Part shown: one piece after another, positions 36,904-45,808 of the stretch
Position numbering within the stretch: position 1 is the stretch's first letter
How the letters are laid out: every line of letters starts with the position of its first letter
Assembly: GCA_900770525.1 (NCBI GenBank)
Contig: CAAHDT010000014.1
Coordinates: 1-64,000 of the forward strand
Length of the DNA: 64,000 nt
Source of the DNA: Candidatus Gastranaerophilales bacterium
GTDB taxonomy: Bacteria > Cyanobacteriota > Vampirovibrionia > Gastranaerophilales > Gastranaerophilaceae
Direction: 5' to 3'
Program-made: the position numbers and the translations under genes
Notes under the pieces: generated by a model
What the model was told of the DNA's origin: nothing
The model's database searches: none
Seen by the model: the letters and a program-made list of their open reading frames with translations, nothing else

Positions 36904-37209
36904 CTACTTTTTAGGATAAATAACAGCATAACCTTTGAGAATTTCTGATTTAAAATAATCCGGAAGATAGTCAAACTCGTTAATATCAACAAGAAACGGT
37001 ATATTACTTTCTCTAATCAGCTCTTTTAATTCATATAAGAGAGGTTCAGAAGAATTGAACGATTTAACTGTCAAATCCAAGTCACTTCCGGCATGAGAAA
37101 CTCCATTTACTCTGCTTCCGTAAGCCCATATTTCAGCATTTGGACAATAAGAATCGAAAATATCTGTTAATATTTTTAGATTTTTGTCACTTATATTTAT
37201 TTTAGTCAT
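36904..37209 (-). CDS. MNT-type minimal nucleotidyltransferase (antitoxin)
   Basis: 101 aa from the ATG at 37209; an ATG four codons earlier overlaps its only possible ribosome site. The nucleotidyltransferase motif is GSRVNG followed by GSDLDL (D43, D45), with a third acid in LVDINEF. It overlaps the HEPN gene by eight bases. In HEPN/MNT modules this enzyme neutralises the HEPN RNase, in studied cases by adding AMP to it. Both key motifs look intact. Confidence 0.88.
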   Translation of the reverse strand: MTKINISDKNLKILTDIFDSYCPNAEIWAYGSRVNGVSHAGSDLDLTVKSFNSSEPLLYELKELIRESNIPFLVDINEFDYLPDYFKSEILKGYAVIYPKK

Positions 37210-37615
37210 TTTGAATAACATCCTTTAAGTGTTCTGCATCTTTTATGAAGTCATTTATTAACAAAACAGTTTCTTGTGCAAACGCAATACCATAATCGTG
37301 CGCAGTGTTATTTCTGTTATCTCTGTATTTAAACCAACGATCAACCTCTTCTTCACTTAAAAGAGAATGTTTCAAAGCATGTCTGAATATATCTTTAAAT
37401 GTTAAAGTATCAGCACTTTTTTTAGATGAAAAATATGGCAACAATCTTTTCTTTAGTAATTTGCCACTTTGATCCAATGTTATCTCAAATCCTTTGACAA
37501 GGGCATTTCTATACATTTCATATTCTACAGTGTTTTCATTTTCATTCTTTATAAGATTTGCAGCCTTTTTTAAGGTTTCAATGCAACGCTCAAGATATTC
37601 AGTATTAATTGCCAT
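37202..37615 (-). CDS. HEPN-domain protein (HI0074-like toxin)
   Basis: 137 aa, all helical. The HEPN signature R-x4-H is R101 to H106 in RNNTAHDY, the RNase active site of this superfamily. AAAGGAC lies before the ATG. Together with the overlapping MNT gene it forms a HEPN/MNT toxin-antitoxin pair of the HI0074/HI0073 type, which acts on RNA under stress or phage attack. The pair sits between dnaE and mtaB. Confidence 0.88.
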   Translation of the reverse strand: MAINTEYLERCIETLKKAANLIKNENENTVEYEMYRNALVKGFEITLDQSGKLLKKRLLPYFSSKKSADTLTFKDIFRHALKHSLLSEEEVDRWFKYRDNRNNTAHDYGIAFAQETVLLINDFIKDAEHLKDVIQND

Positions 37616-37627
37616 TACTTGTCCTTT

Positions 37628-38911
37628 CTAAACTAATGAGCCATATATTTTACCGTTTTCGTACTTGTCTAATTTAACTTTTTGAAGTGTGTTTGTCAAA
37701 TTTAAATCGTTAGAATTAATCAAAACAGTAAGGTAATTTCTAGTCATTCCCTTAAGTCTTCCGCTTTTCTTGTCAGGATGTTTCTCGATTAAAACTTCTT
37801 GTACCGTTCCAATATTTTGAGAGATAAAGTTATCATGTTTTTGGGCAGATATTTTTTTTATTGCATCTGCTCTTTTATTTTTTATATCATCTGGAACTTG
37901 GTCTTCTGCCTTAGCTCCAACGGTTCCGACTCTTCTGGAATATGGAAACGTATGAATTTGCGACAAACCCGATTTACTTAAGTTTTGACAAGTTATCTCA
38001 AAATCGCTATCAGTTTCACCTGCAAAACCTGCAATCACGTCACTTCCGATAAATGGTAAGTCAAAGTTTTGGTTGATGTTTTCAATTAGTTGAAGATAAT
38101 CATCCACTTTGTAGTGTCTGTTCATAGATTTTAAAGTTTTGTCACAAGCCGATTGCAATGAAAGATGAAAATGTGGGCAGAATTTTTTCGATTTGATAAG
38201 AAAATCCAGAACATCATCTGTAATTTCGTTCGGGTAAAGCGAACCTAAGCGGTATCTCGGGATAGATGTTTCTGTTTCAACCGCTTTTAACAAATCAAGA
38301 AGAGTTAAGTTAAACTCTTTCCCCCACAATCCGATGTGAATCCCCGTGAAAACAACTTCTTTAAACCCTTTTTCTTCAAAATCCTTTACTTGTGAAATAA
38401 TAAAATCCTTATCAGCACTTCTGCTTTTTCCACGTGCAAACGGGATAATACAATATGAACACCTATTATCACAGCCATCTTGAATTTTTAAACTTGCACG
38501 AGTTTTAGTCGTATCAACCAAATGCGCATTATGAAATTCACTTAAACTCATTATGTCATTTGCAGAACAACGGTCACCTGATTGAAGATATTTAAAAAGT
38601 TCAAGTTTTTCATCATTACCAACAACAAAATCAATAAAATCGTATTTTAGAAGTTCTTCTCTTTCGACTTGTGCCATACATCCTGTTACTACTGTTGCTA
38701 TAGAATTGTTTTTATGCTTTGCATTTCTAAGTAAGTACAAAGCCTCATTATCGCTTTTATGCGTCACTGTACACGTATTCAAAACATACAAATCCGCATC
38801 TTCAATTTTATTAACTTCATTTAAACCATTGTTTGTGAGATTTTCTTTAATGATAGAGCTTTCAAATTGATTAGATTTGCAGCCCATTGTGTGAATAAAA
38901 AAAGTGTTCAT
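37628..38911 (-). CDS. mtaB: tRNA t6A37 methylthiotransferase MtaB
   Basis: 427 aa from the ATG at 38911. Upstream in-frame codons read through AT-rich DNA without sense and are excluded. Cluster ligands lie in HTMGCKSNQ, LNTCTVTH and VTGCMAQ. The radical-SAM motif is CDNRCSYC in the context CSYCIIPFARGKSRS, and a C-terminal TRAM domain ends VKLDKYENGKIYG. This set marks MtaB, which turns t6A37 into ms2t6A37. The t6A it uses is made by a pathway that includes TsaE/TsaB, encoded at 10923-12012. Confidence 0.93.
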   Translation of the reverse strand: MNTFFIHTMGCKSNQFESSIIKENLTNNGLNEVNKIEDADLYVLNTCTVTHKSDNEALYLLRNAKHKNNSIATVVTGCMAQVEREELLKYDFIDFVVGNDEKLELFKYLQSGDRCSANDIMSLSEFHNAHLVDTTKTRASLKIQDGCDNRCSYCIIPFARGKSRSADKDFIISQVKDFEEKGFKEVVFTGIHIGLWGKEFNLTLLDLLKAVETETSIPRYRLGSLYPNEITDDVLDFLIKSKKFCPHFHLSLQSACDKTLKSMNRHYKVDDYLQLIENINQNFDLPFIGSDVIAGFAGETDSDFEITCQNLSKSGLSQIHTFPYSRRVGTVGAKAEDQVPDDIKNKRADAIKKISAQKHDNFISQNIGTVQEVLIEKHPDKKSGRLKGMTRNYLTVLINSNDLNLTNTLQKVKLDKYENGKIYGSLV

Positions 38912-38982
38912 TCCTTGATAATAAAGAAAAGATAATGTATTGTAAATGTTTCTTAAAAAAATATTAAAATTTAGCAAAAAAT

Positions 38983-39011
38983 TTTACTTTTTGGTTTATA
39001 TATACTATAAT
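38983..39011 (+). promoter_or_regulatory. Promoter of the F-x-G membrane protein gene
   Basis: TTTACT, 17 bases, then TATAAT (39006-39011). Transcription would start near 39018, giving a leader of about 20 bases that contains AGGTG. Confidence 0.5.
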
Positions 39012-39037
39012 TTGTGTACGAAAGTGTAGGTGCTATT

Positions 39038-39862
39038 ATGCAAGTATCAGCTATTTCATCAGGACAGGGATTTACAGGCAATAAGCATAGTCGTGAAAAT
39101 ATTAACAACTTTATTGCTCTTGATAATGAACAATTGAAAGACATTGCTTATTATAAAACAATAAAAGACTATCAACGCAAAGAAAAAAATGCTAATAGAA
39201 TGTATGCAGCAGTTCCATTGGTTGGCGCATTAGCAGCCGGAATTTTATCTAAAGGAAAAGCAAGCTTGTTTGGCATAGAAGTAGCACAAGGCGCAAAAAC
39301 AAAAGTATTAGGTGAAGTGTCTGGACTTGCAGCAAGAGTTGTTGATGGACTAAAAGGTGGCGCATATTGGGGCGGTCTAATAGCTCTCGGAGCCGGTGTT
39401 TCAGCAGCAATGGGATTTATGGCTAACAAATCTCAAAAGGTAAGAGAAGGTATGGCAAATCATCCTGTTCTTACAATGGTTGGACAATTCGGTGCCCTTT
39501 TAGCCAGTGTTATGTATATTCCAAGGGGATTAGGAAAACTTTATAAGATGATTAACCCTGAATATATTGCTAAAGCTGCCAGAGGTGTAGAAAATATTGG
39601 AGAACATATTAACAAGGTAAAAGCTCCTAAATTTTTGAAGAATGCAGGTAAAACAATTTCAGAAGTGACACCTGATTGTGTTAAAGATGTTTCTAAAACC
39701 ATATTAGCGTATGCTCCTGATATTACGTTAATAACAGCATTTATTAACTCTATGAGAACATCTGTAAATGGTGCATCAGAATTTACAAAGAATTATACTG
39801 AATTACGCGATAAACAAAAAAATCTGGCAAACGCTCGTCTTAGAGAATTGTCAAATAATTAG
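39038..39862 (+). CDS. F-x-G leader protein with hydrophobic helices
   Basis: 274 aa from the ATG at 39038 (AGGTG upstream); an upstream in-frame GTG at 39014 overlaps the promoter. The N-terminus is MQVSAISSGQGFTGNKH, with F12-T-G14-N, the same leader type as four other proteins in this window. Hydrophobic, Gly/Ala-rich segments near 58-76, 110-132 and 150-168 may enter membranes. The rest is basic helix. There is no known family. A hairpin terminator follows. Confidence 0.6.
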   Translation: MQVSAISSGQGFTGNKHSRENINNFIALDNEQLKDIAYYKTIKDYQRKEKNANRMYAAVPLVGALAAGILSKGKASLFGIEVAQGAKTKVLGEVSGLAARVVDGLKGGAYWGGLIALGAGVSAAMGFMANKSQKVREGMANHPVLTMVGQFGALLASVMYIPRGLGKLYKMINPEYIAKAARGVENIGEHINKVKAPKFLKNAGKTISEVTPDCVKDVSKTILAYAPDITLITAFINSMRTSVNGASEFTKNYTELRDKQKNLANARLRELSNN

Positions 39863-39933
39863 TTTAATGTTGTATACTGAACTAGGATATACACTTGACA
39901 AAAATGGATTTATCGTAAATAATATATATGTAC

Positions 39934-39978
39934 AACCTCAGATGACTTCCATTAAGTTGAGTTACTGAGGTTTTTGCT
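39934..39978 (+). terminator. Terminator overlapping the end of the Abi-like gene
   Basis: AACCTCAG/CTGAGGTT (39934-39941 with 39965-39972), with ACTT/AAGT inside the loop and a T-rich tail. It lies partly in the final codons of the opposing gene. Confidence 0.6.
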
Positions 39979-40636
39979 TTTTAATAACATTATTGAAATC
40001 ACAAATTTTATCAAGGGATGATAAGCTATCTTTTGAAATAAAACCAAGTAATTTCCTTAAATCATTATAACAATTGTATATTCCATAAGGATGGTTAATA
40101 ATTATTTCGTGATGGAAAATTCTATTTCTTAGTTTTAGCAAAAGGTTTAATATAGGGAAAATTTTACCTAATTTATCCAATTCAGAAAAGTCTGGATAAT
40201 CCGCAAATACAATTCTAAAAAAGCCTTGTCTGTGCCAAAGTGCAGTTTTGTATCTTTTAGTGCATAAATGCACCCAAAAGCCTAGTGATAATTCTGCTAT
40301 CAAATCATCTTTACTGATATTTTTATGTTTTTTGTTTAAAAGTTTTTGATGAGCTTCAATTAATTTTTTATATTCATGGGTGAGTAATATGGTCTGTTGT
40401 TGCAGCTCTTGTATTAACCAATCCTACTTAATAGTAGCTTCAATTGCTTGATTAATTCGGTTGCGCAAAGCAATCTCCAAAATTGATAATAGTGGATATA
40501 GAGCCTTTGATAATTCAATATTATATAAATATCGTTCTAAAGAAATTTCAACGGTATCTTCTGGGGAATATTGATATGAACTTAAACGAGCTATGCTAAA
40601 TAAATTTACTAAGTTTTTATTTGAAATCTTTGTCAT
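39962..40636 (-). pseudogene. Abi-like (AbiD/Abi_2-type) gene broken by one in-frame TAG
   Basis: The minus strand reads through 224 sense codons apart from a single TAG at 40426-40424. The N-terminal part (70 aa) ends PLLSILEIALRNRINQAIEATIK and runs into the stop. Directly after, in the same frame, the reading continues as DWLIQELQQ and on to IAELSLGFWVHLC and KLRNRIFHHEII. These are the family markers LEIALRN, AELSLGFW and RNRxxHHE of the Abi phage-abortive-infection family. No frameshift is needed, so a single base change explains the break. Alternatives are sequencing error or readthrough. Other genes in the window end in TAG, so recoding is unlikely. Confidence 0.8.
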
Positions 40637-40703
40637 AGAAACATCATAACATAAAATATATTATCTTAGGAGTTATAATAAATCAAACCTGTAGTTAATA
40701 CCA

Positions 40704-40731
40704 AAAAAGAGCCTTTAAAACGGCTCTTTTT
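40704..40731 (-). terminator. Terminator of tRNA-Arg
   Basis: A 10-bp stem (AAAAAGAGCC/GGCTCTTTTT, loop of eight) lies eight bases beyond the tRNA 3' end. On the minus strand it leads into a T run. Confidence 0.75.
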
Positions 40732-40738
40732 GTTAAAA

Positions 40739-40812
<74 letters not shown>

Positions 40813-40969
40813 TTAATATTGGTCAACGAATTAATCTTAGCAGGAACAAGATTAATTTTCAAGCACCTATTTTAAATATTTATATTTTCATATTAAATAT
40901 TTGTTACAAAAAAGATTAAATTTGGCAAAAAAATATATTTATGCTTTTTCTACTGAAAAAAGGGGGATT

Positions 40970-43324
40970 ATGAAAGTTCCTGCAATTCAATTCAATCCAA
41001 ATTCATTTTTTAGAGTAAATACATCTAATAAAGAAGCAACAAACCAAAAGCCAAATACTATTGAACCGGAATTAGTCTTAAAACAAATGGCAAATTTAGC
41101 ATACTCAGGCGTTAATTTTACCGGGAATGAGTTTGATAGAACAGTTGAAGAAAACTATTTTCAACTTCCTACAGGCGCAAAAGCTGACAATTTTCAGAAA
41201 GCTGCCGCACAAAACATTTTATTAGATAACGATGTTCTAGTAACTGCACCGACAGGTACAGGAAAAACTGCAATTGCACATTACGCTATTACTAAAAACT
41301 TGCATGACGGAAAGAAAACATTTTATACCACCCCTCTTAAAGCTTTAAGTAACGAAAAATTTCGAGATTTTCAAAGAACTTATGGGGAAGACAATGTTGG
41401 AATTATAACCGGCGATACAAAAATAAATAAAGATGCTCCGATTATTATTATGACAACGGAAGTTTATCGTAATATGGTTTTTGGCGACAAATTTCAAGAA
41501 CACAATCAAATGCTTGACAACTTAAAAACAGTTATATTTGATGAACTTCATTACTTAGGAGACGTTGACCGTGGCGGAATTTGGGAACAATCTATATTTT
41601 TGTCAAAACCGCAAACTCAACTTCTCTCTCTTTCTGCAACTATAGGAAACAATAAAGATATTGCAGGTTGGATGTCTGAAACAAAGGATATGGATGCTCC
41701 TGAAATTGTCACCGGTACAAATCGTGAACTTCGCGGATATAAAGCATCTGATTTGATGCCTATACATACAGTTTTGGTTGATGTTCCTCAAGAAAATCGT
41801 CATGTTCCTTTAGAATTTCATAATATAAACCTTGAGGATATTACCAAACCGCAAGGTAATAATAAAAAATCTAAGTTTAGCGAAAAAATAAACAAACTTT
41901 CAAATCTTGCAGAAAAAAAAGGCGTAATTCCTGCATATGCATATACTGACATCGTAAGCAATTTGAAAGATGAAGACAAATTACCCGCTATATTCTTTGT
42001 CTTTGATAAGAAAAACAGTAAAGATATATTAGAATATTTGACTAAATACGGTGTAAAATTAACCAATGATGAAGAGCGATTAGAAATTCAAAAAACAATT
42101 CAACGCTACGAAGATGAAGGGAAATACCTTGGAGAATCACTTGATGTAAAAGCGTTATTAAAAGGGTATGCCGTTCATAATTCAGGATTGCTTCCTAATC
42201 AAAAAGAACTCGTTGAAGAACTTTTCCAAAAGAAACTAGTAAAAACTGTTATTGCGACAGAAACTTTATCTGCTGGAATTAATATGCCAACAAGAACAAC
42301 CGTAATTACAGCAACCAGAAAACCTTCTTCAACTCCTGATGGACCGGATCATAAAAGAACAATTTCCCCAAATGAATTTCACCAAATGGCTGGAAGAGCT
42401 GGTCGCCGAGGAATAGATAAAATCGGATACTGTTATACCTTGAGTCTTAATGATGAACAAGCAAAAGTTTTCAACAATCTTGTAACTGCCAGACCAAACA
42501 ATTTGCGAAGTGCTTTTAAACCATCTTATTCATTTATCGCAAAATATTATGATGCTTGTCAAAATAATGACATGTTAGATATCATCTGTGACAAATCATT
42601 CTATACTTATAACAAGAACGAAAAAGTTGCAGCAAAAAACAAATCCGCATTAAAAAACATGTTTGATAGAAAAATTGCCCTAATGAAGGAATTTGGGTAT
42701 ATTAATCCATCAAACAAATTAACTCAAAAAGGCGTTTTATTATCTCATCTTAACGGTTATGAACAAATTCCAATTATGGAAATGGTTTCATCAAAAGCCC
42801 TTGCTAATATGTCACCAGTTGAACTTGCAGCATCAGTTAGTGCATTAGCTAATATTGACATAAAAAAAGAATCTCCAAAATTCAACACAAATAAAGAACA
42901 AAATGCTAAGTCTTATTCATATGAAGATGCAGCCGTTGGAAAATTTGTGAACAAATTGGAGTCCGTTTTAAATAAATATAATGATTTTTCAAAAAGTGAA
43001 AGCGAAAAATTCATGCCTGTTGACGTAAATCATGATTTAACCAGAAATATTTACGCTTGGGCATATTTAAATTCTCAAGATGAAGATTCAGTAAGAAACT
43101 GGGGAAAAATCTATTATAGTGCAGATAAAAGAAAATACAAAGATGAAGGAACTTTGTTTAAGGGCATAATGATGACAGTTGACCTTTTGAAACAATTACG
43201 CGATATATCCGCAGAAGGAGCACGCGTTTCAAAAACTACATCAGATTATAATTATTACGTTGATTTATATGAAAATATCGACAAAGCAATAAGTCTTATC
43301 AGCAAAGAACCTGCTATCGGTTAA
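40970..43324 (+). CDS. Ski2-like DExH-box helicase with F-x-G leader
   Basis: 784 aa from the ATG at 40970 (GGGGGA just upstream); an earlier TTG is unlikely. A leader of about 55 residues ends GVNFTGNEF (F50-G52). The superfamily-2 core then starts: APTGTGKT near residue 93, TTPLKALSNEK, DELHYLGD near 190, SATIG, AVHNSGLLP, TLSAGINMPTRT and QMAGRAGRRGID. That motif set is Ski2/Mtr4-like, as in cyanobacterial and actinobacterial HelY. The C-terminal 250 residues are helical. It probably unwinds RNA; the leader is foreign to the family. Confidence 0.88.
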   Translation: MKVPAIQFNPNSFFRVNTSNKEATNQKPNTIEPELVLKQMANLAYSGVNFTGNEFDRTVEENYFQLPTGAKADNFQKAAAQNILLDNDVLVTAPTGTGKTAIAHYAITKNLHDGKKTFYTTPLKALSNEKFRDFQRTYGEDNVGIITGDTKINKDAPIIIMTTEVYRNMVFGDKFQEHNQMLDNLKTVIFDELHYLGDVDRGGIWEQSIFLSKPQTQLLSLSATIGNNKDIAGWMSETKDMDAPEIVTGTNRELRGYKASDLMPIHTVLVDVPQENRHVPLEFHNINLEDITKPQGNNKKSKFSEKINKLSNLAEKKGVIPAYAYTDIVSNLKDEDKLPAIFFVFDKKNSKDILEYLTKYGVKLTNDEERLEIQKTIQRYEDEGKYLGESLDVKALLKGYAVHNSGLLPNQKELVEELFQKKLVKTVIATETLSAGINMPTRTTVITATRKPSSTPDGPDHKRTISPNEFHQMAGRAGRRGIDKIGYCYTLSLNDEQAKVFNNLVTARPNNLRSAFKPSYSFIAKYYDACQNNDMLDIICDKSFYTYNKNEKVAAKNKSALKNMFDRKIALMKEFGYINPSNKLTQKGVLLSHLNGYEQIPIMEMVSSKALANMSPVELAASVSALANIDIKKESPKFNTNKEQNAKSYSYEDAAVGKFVNKLESVLNKYNDFSKSESEKFMPVDVNHDLTRNIYAWAYLNSQDEDSVRNWGKIYYSADKRKYKDEGTLFKGIMMTVDLLKQLRDISAEGARVSKTTSDYNYYVDLYENIDKAISLISKEPAIG

Positions 43325-43479
43325 TAAAATACTCCACATTGTTAATATTTCTTAACATAAGAGAAAATTTAGGCAATTTTGTGGGAATAAAATACTTATT
43401 AATAGTATAAGGAATATTTAGGATTACAAAATAATACTTTCTCATAGTTAAGGAAACAGGAAACAATAGGGAGGTCTCT

Positions 43480-43722
43480 ATGGCAATAGGTGCTGAAGAC
43501 TACATCGACCAGCTTTTAGTAAAAAAATACGCAGAAGAAAAAGTAGACAACCATGATGATATGGAATCAATGGTTGACCCAAATAAGATGATGAATGCCA
43601 TGAATGATTATGCAAGCATGTATCGTAATATGATGGTTCTTAAACAAAGATTGAACATTGCATGTTATGCAGTAAATGCAAGAAACGCCAGATATAATAA
43701 ATCAGGTGGTTCTTACCAATAA
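43480..43722 (+). CDS. Small helical protein of unknown function
   Basis: 80 aa. A strong ribosome site, GGGAGG, lies before the ATG. The sequence is helical and Met/Asn-rich (MESMVDPNKMMNAMNDYASMYRNMM) without membrane or signal segments. The 155 bases upstream show no other gene. It stands alone before maf. It is probably real from the ribosome site and composition; no family was recognised. Confidence 0.6.
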   Translation: MAIGAEDYIDQLLVKKYAEEKVDNHDDMESMVDPNKMMNAMNDYASMYRNMMVLKQRLNIACYAVNARNARYNKSGGSYQ

Positions 43723-43731
43723 GTTTAAATC

Positions 43732-43769
43732 TTCCTCTTTTCTGGTAAAATAATACCATAAGAGAGGAA
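43732..43769 (+). promoter_or_regulatory. Leader hairpin covering the maf ribosome site
   Basis: TTCCTCT (43732-43738) can pair with AGAGGAA (43763-43769), with TGGTA/TACCA as the inner stem. The second arm includes AGAGAGG, the ribosome site of maf. Translation could therefore depend on opening this stem. TAAAAT at 43746-43751 could instead be a -10 box, in which case the hairpin would not be transcribed. Confidence 0.3.
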
Positions 43770-43774
43770 AAACT

Positions 43775-44368
43775 ATGGGAAAAATAATATTGGCTTCAGC
43801 GTCACCAAGAAGACGCGATCTCCTAAAACAACTAAATTATAATTTCGAAATTGTTCCGTCGCCGTATGTTGAAGATCATACGAGGACGGATTTTTCTTAT
43901 GATTTTATTGAAACATTAGCAACTAACAAAGTTCTTGCGGTTGTTCCACTTATAAAAGAACCTTGTATAATTATTGGAGCTGATACAGTTGTAGTACTAG
44001 ATAATGAGATTCTAGGGAAGCCACAAGACCGTCAAAACGCATTTGACATGCTTAAATCACTTTCTAATAAAAAACACTCCGTTGTCACTAGTGTTGTAGT
44101 GCTAAATACTAAAACAAATATTTTGTTGAAAAAATCCGTTACAAGTGAAGTTACTTTTAACCTTTTGACTGATGAAATGATCGATTATTATGTTGATAAT
44201 TACAAGCCTATGGACAAGGCAGGGGCTTACGGAATACAAGAAATGCCTGAAGGATACATAAAAAGTTATACAGGCAGTTTAGAAAATATAATCGGGTTAG
44301 ATACTAAAACTGTTGAAGAATTAGTTAACAAATGTAAAAATGAGAATAATTCTCACTTTACAAAATAG
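43775..44368 (+). CDS. maf: Nucleoside triphosphate pyrophosphatase Maf
   Basis: 197 aa. Maf family markers in order: LASASPRRRDLL, GADTVVVLD with ILGKPQD following, a KHSVVTSV strand, and DKAGAYGIQE. It hydrolyses dTTP/UTP (or m5UTP and similar) to monophosphates, either as housecleaning or in division arrest. The QEMPEGYIKSYTGSLENIIGL stretch fits the dTTP/UTP group. Confidence 0.93.
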   Translation: MGKIILASASPRRRDLLKQLNYNFEIVPSPYVEDHTRTDFSYDFIETLATNKVLAVVPLIKEPCIIIGADTVVVLDNEILGKPQDRQNAFDMLKSLSNKKHSVVTSVVVLNTKTNILLKKSVTSEVTFNLLTDEMIDYYVDNYKPMDKAGAYGIQEMPEGYIKSYTGSLENIIGLDTKTVEELVNKCKNENNSHFTK

Positions 44369-44417
44369 TTTTTTTTATTTACTATAATTTCATAGAAAAA
44401 AGAAAGGTGGTAAAAAC

Positions 44418-44954
44418 ATGAAATATGTATGTACAGTATGTGGTTGGTCAACAGAATCAGACAAGGCTCCTGAAAGATGCCCGCTATGTGGCGCAACAAC
44501 TTTTAAGGCAGTTGATGGAAGTGATAAAGTTTATGCTTGCGAACACCATGTTGGTGACGGAAAAGTTGAAGATAAAGAAATTATGGAAGGTTTAAGAGCT
44601 CATTTCAACGGCGAATGTACTGAAGTTGGTATGTACCTTGCAATGGCAAGGGTTGCTGAAAGGGAAGGATATCCTGAAGTAGCTGAAGCTTATAAGAGAT
44701 ATGCATTTGAAGAAGCTGAACACGCATCTAAATTTGCTGAATTATTGGGTGAAGTTGTTACTGATTCTACAAAGAAAAACCTTGAATTGAGAGCTGATGC
44801 AGAACAAGGTGCTTGCGAAGGTAAATTAGCTATTGCAAAACGTGCAAAAGAATTGGGTTATGATGCAATTCACGATACAGTTCACGAAATGGCTAAAGAC
44901 GAAGCTCGTCACGGCAAAGGTTTTGACGGACTTTTGAAAAGATATTTTTCATAA
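44418..44954 (+). CDS. Reverse rubrerythrin (N-terminal rubredoxin)
   Basis: 178 aa. A rubredoxin domain sits first (C5, C8, C21, C24 in VCTVCGW and RCPLCGA). The four-helix diiron domain follows: E in GECTEVGMYL, EEAEHASKF, EQGACEGK and DEARHGKGF supply the metal ligands. Ordinary rubrerythrin carries the rubredoxin domain last, so this is the reverse type known from anaerobic Clostridia. It reduces H2O2 and O2 at the expense of NAD(P)H-linked electron donors. This points to an anaerobe exposed to oxygen. AAGGTGG precedes the ATG. Confidence 0.95.
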   Translation: MKYVCTVCGWSTESDKAPERCPLCGATTFKAVDGSDKVYACEHHVGDGKVEDKEIMEGLRAHFNGECTEVGMYLAMARVAEREGYPEVAEAYKRYAFEEAEHASKFAELLGEVVTDSTKKNLELRADAEQGACEGKLAIAKRAKELGYDAIHDTVHEMAKDEARHGKGFDGLLKRYFS

Positions 44955-44972
44955 TCAAAAATAATTAACATT

Positions 44973-45008
44973 AAAAAGCCTGAATTAAATTTATTCAGGC
45001 TTTTTTTA
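44973..45008 (+). terminator. Terminator of the rubrerythrin gene
   Basis: A perfect 13-bp stem (AAAAAGCCTGAAT/ATTCAGGCTTTTT, loop of seven) with a T run. Confidence 0.9.
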
Positions 45009-45043
45009 TTTATATTTTTACTCGGACTTATCATCCTTTTTTA

Positions 45044-45808
45044 TTATGAATTTTTAAATTTGCTTAATAAATTATTTCCGGCAGAATTTACTTTGTCTAC
45101 AGTTGTGTTTAAAACATTGTGTTTCTTTTTGCTCTCATCGTGCAAAGCATGCTTGTCAGAGTTGTAATTGTTTGCTGTTTCAACGTCAATTTTTTCTTCT
45201 TTTTTGCCCCTGTTCATATAAGCTTCAACTTTACCGGCAAGAGGAGTTGCGATGAACGGAACAATTACACGTTTACCGATTGTAGTTGCTGCAATTAATG
45301 ATGTAAGTGACCCAAACGCATCGCAAGCGCTACCTTTGAATTTGTTACAAATTTCTGTGATTTCTCTGCTTGAAGCATTTTTGTATTTGTCAGAATTCTT
45401 AAGAATTGCTTGAATCATTTTTTGAGCATTTCTATCGACCTTGCTTCCGAACATCTTATTGAACATTTTTGATTGAACAATTTTATTGGAAATTGTTACG
45501 TGCATTAGTATCTGGGCTATAATCATCAAGCCGCCGTTTGCAAGGTCTAATGCTGCAACAAATTTTCTCTTGTCTTCTGGAATTTTGTCGTTATTCAAAC
45601 TTTGATGAACATACATCCAGCATCCAAGACCATCTTTTAAAACAATTGAGGCAATTCCTATCCCATCAATAATGCCTCTGCGGTTGTTGCGGTATGCTGC
45701 ATAGCCTCTATCCATTATTTTTAAATCAGAAAGTTTTAAGAAAGGTTTCTTTAAACCGTATTCATAGGCTTTTGAACCAATATTAGAGATAACATTTGGT
45801 ATTTGCAT
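45044..45808 (-). CDS. Unknown protein with hydrophobic segments, partner of the next gene
   Basis: 254 aa. Hydrophobic stretches near 45-62 (GIIDGIGIASIVLKDGLG), 88-106 and 165-190 could be membrane helices, and the remainder is Lys-rich with a hydrophilic tail (NYNSDKHALHDESKKKH). The ATG overlaps the stop of the upstream gene (TAATG), so the two are made together. No family was recognised. Confidence 0.55.
   Translation of the reverse strand: MQIPNVISNIGSKAYEYGLKKPFLKLSDLKIMDRGYAAYRNNRRGIIDGIGIASIVLKDGLGCWMYVHQSLNNDKIPEDKRKFVAALDLANGGLMIIAQILMHVTISNKIVQSKMFNKMFGSKVDRNAQKMIQAILKNSDKYKNASSREITEICNKFKGSACDAFGSLTSLIAATTIGKRVIVPFIATPLAGKVEAYMNRGKKEEKIDVETANNYNSDKHALHDESKKKHNVLNTTVDKVNSAGNNLLSKFKNS

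Noticed and set aside
39867..39968. Possible 33-codon small gene between the F-x-G gene and its terminator
   Set aside because: No ribosome site precedes it, and it runs into the terminator stem and the end of the opposing gene. The sequence looks somewhat protein-like, so it is not excluded.
40424..40426. TAG in the Abi-like gene as a recoded codon
   Set aside because: Other genes in the window end with TAG followed by normal terminators, so TAG works as stop; a plain nonsense change is simpler.
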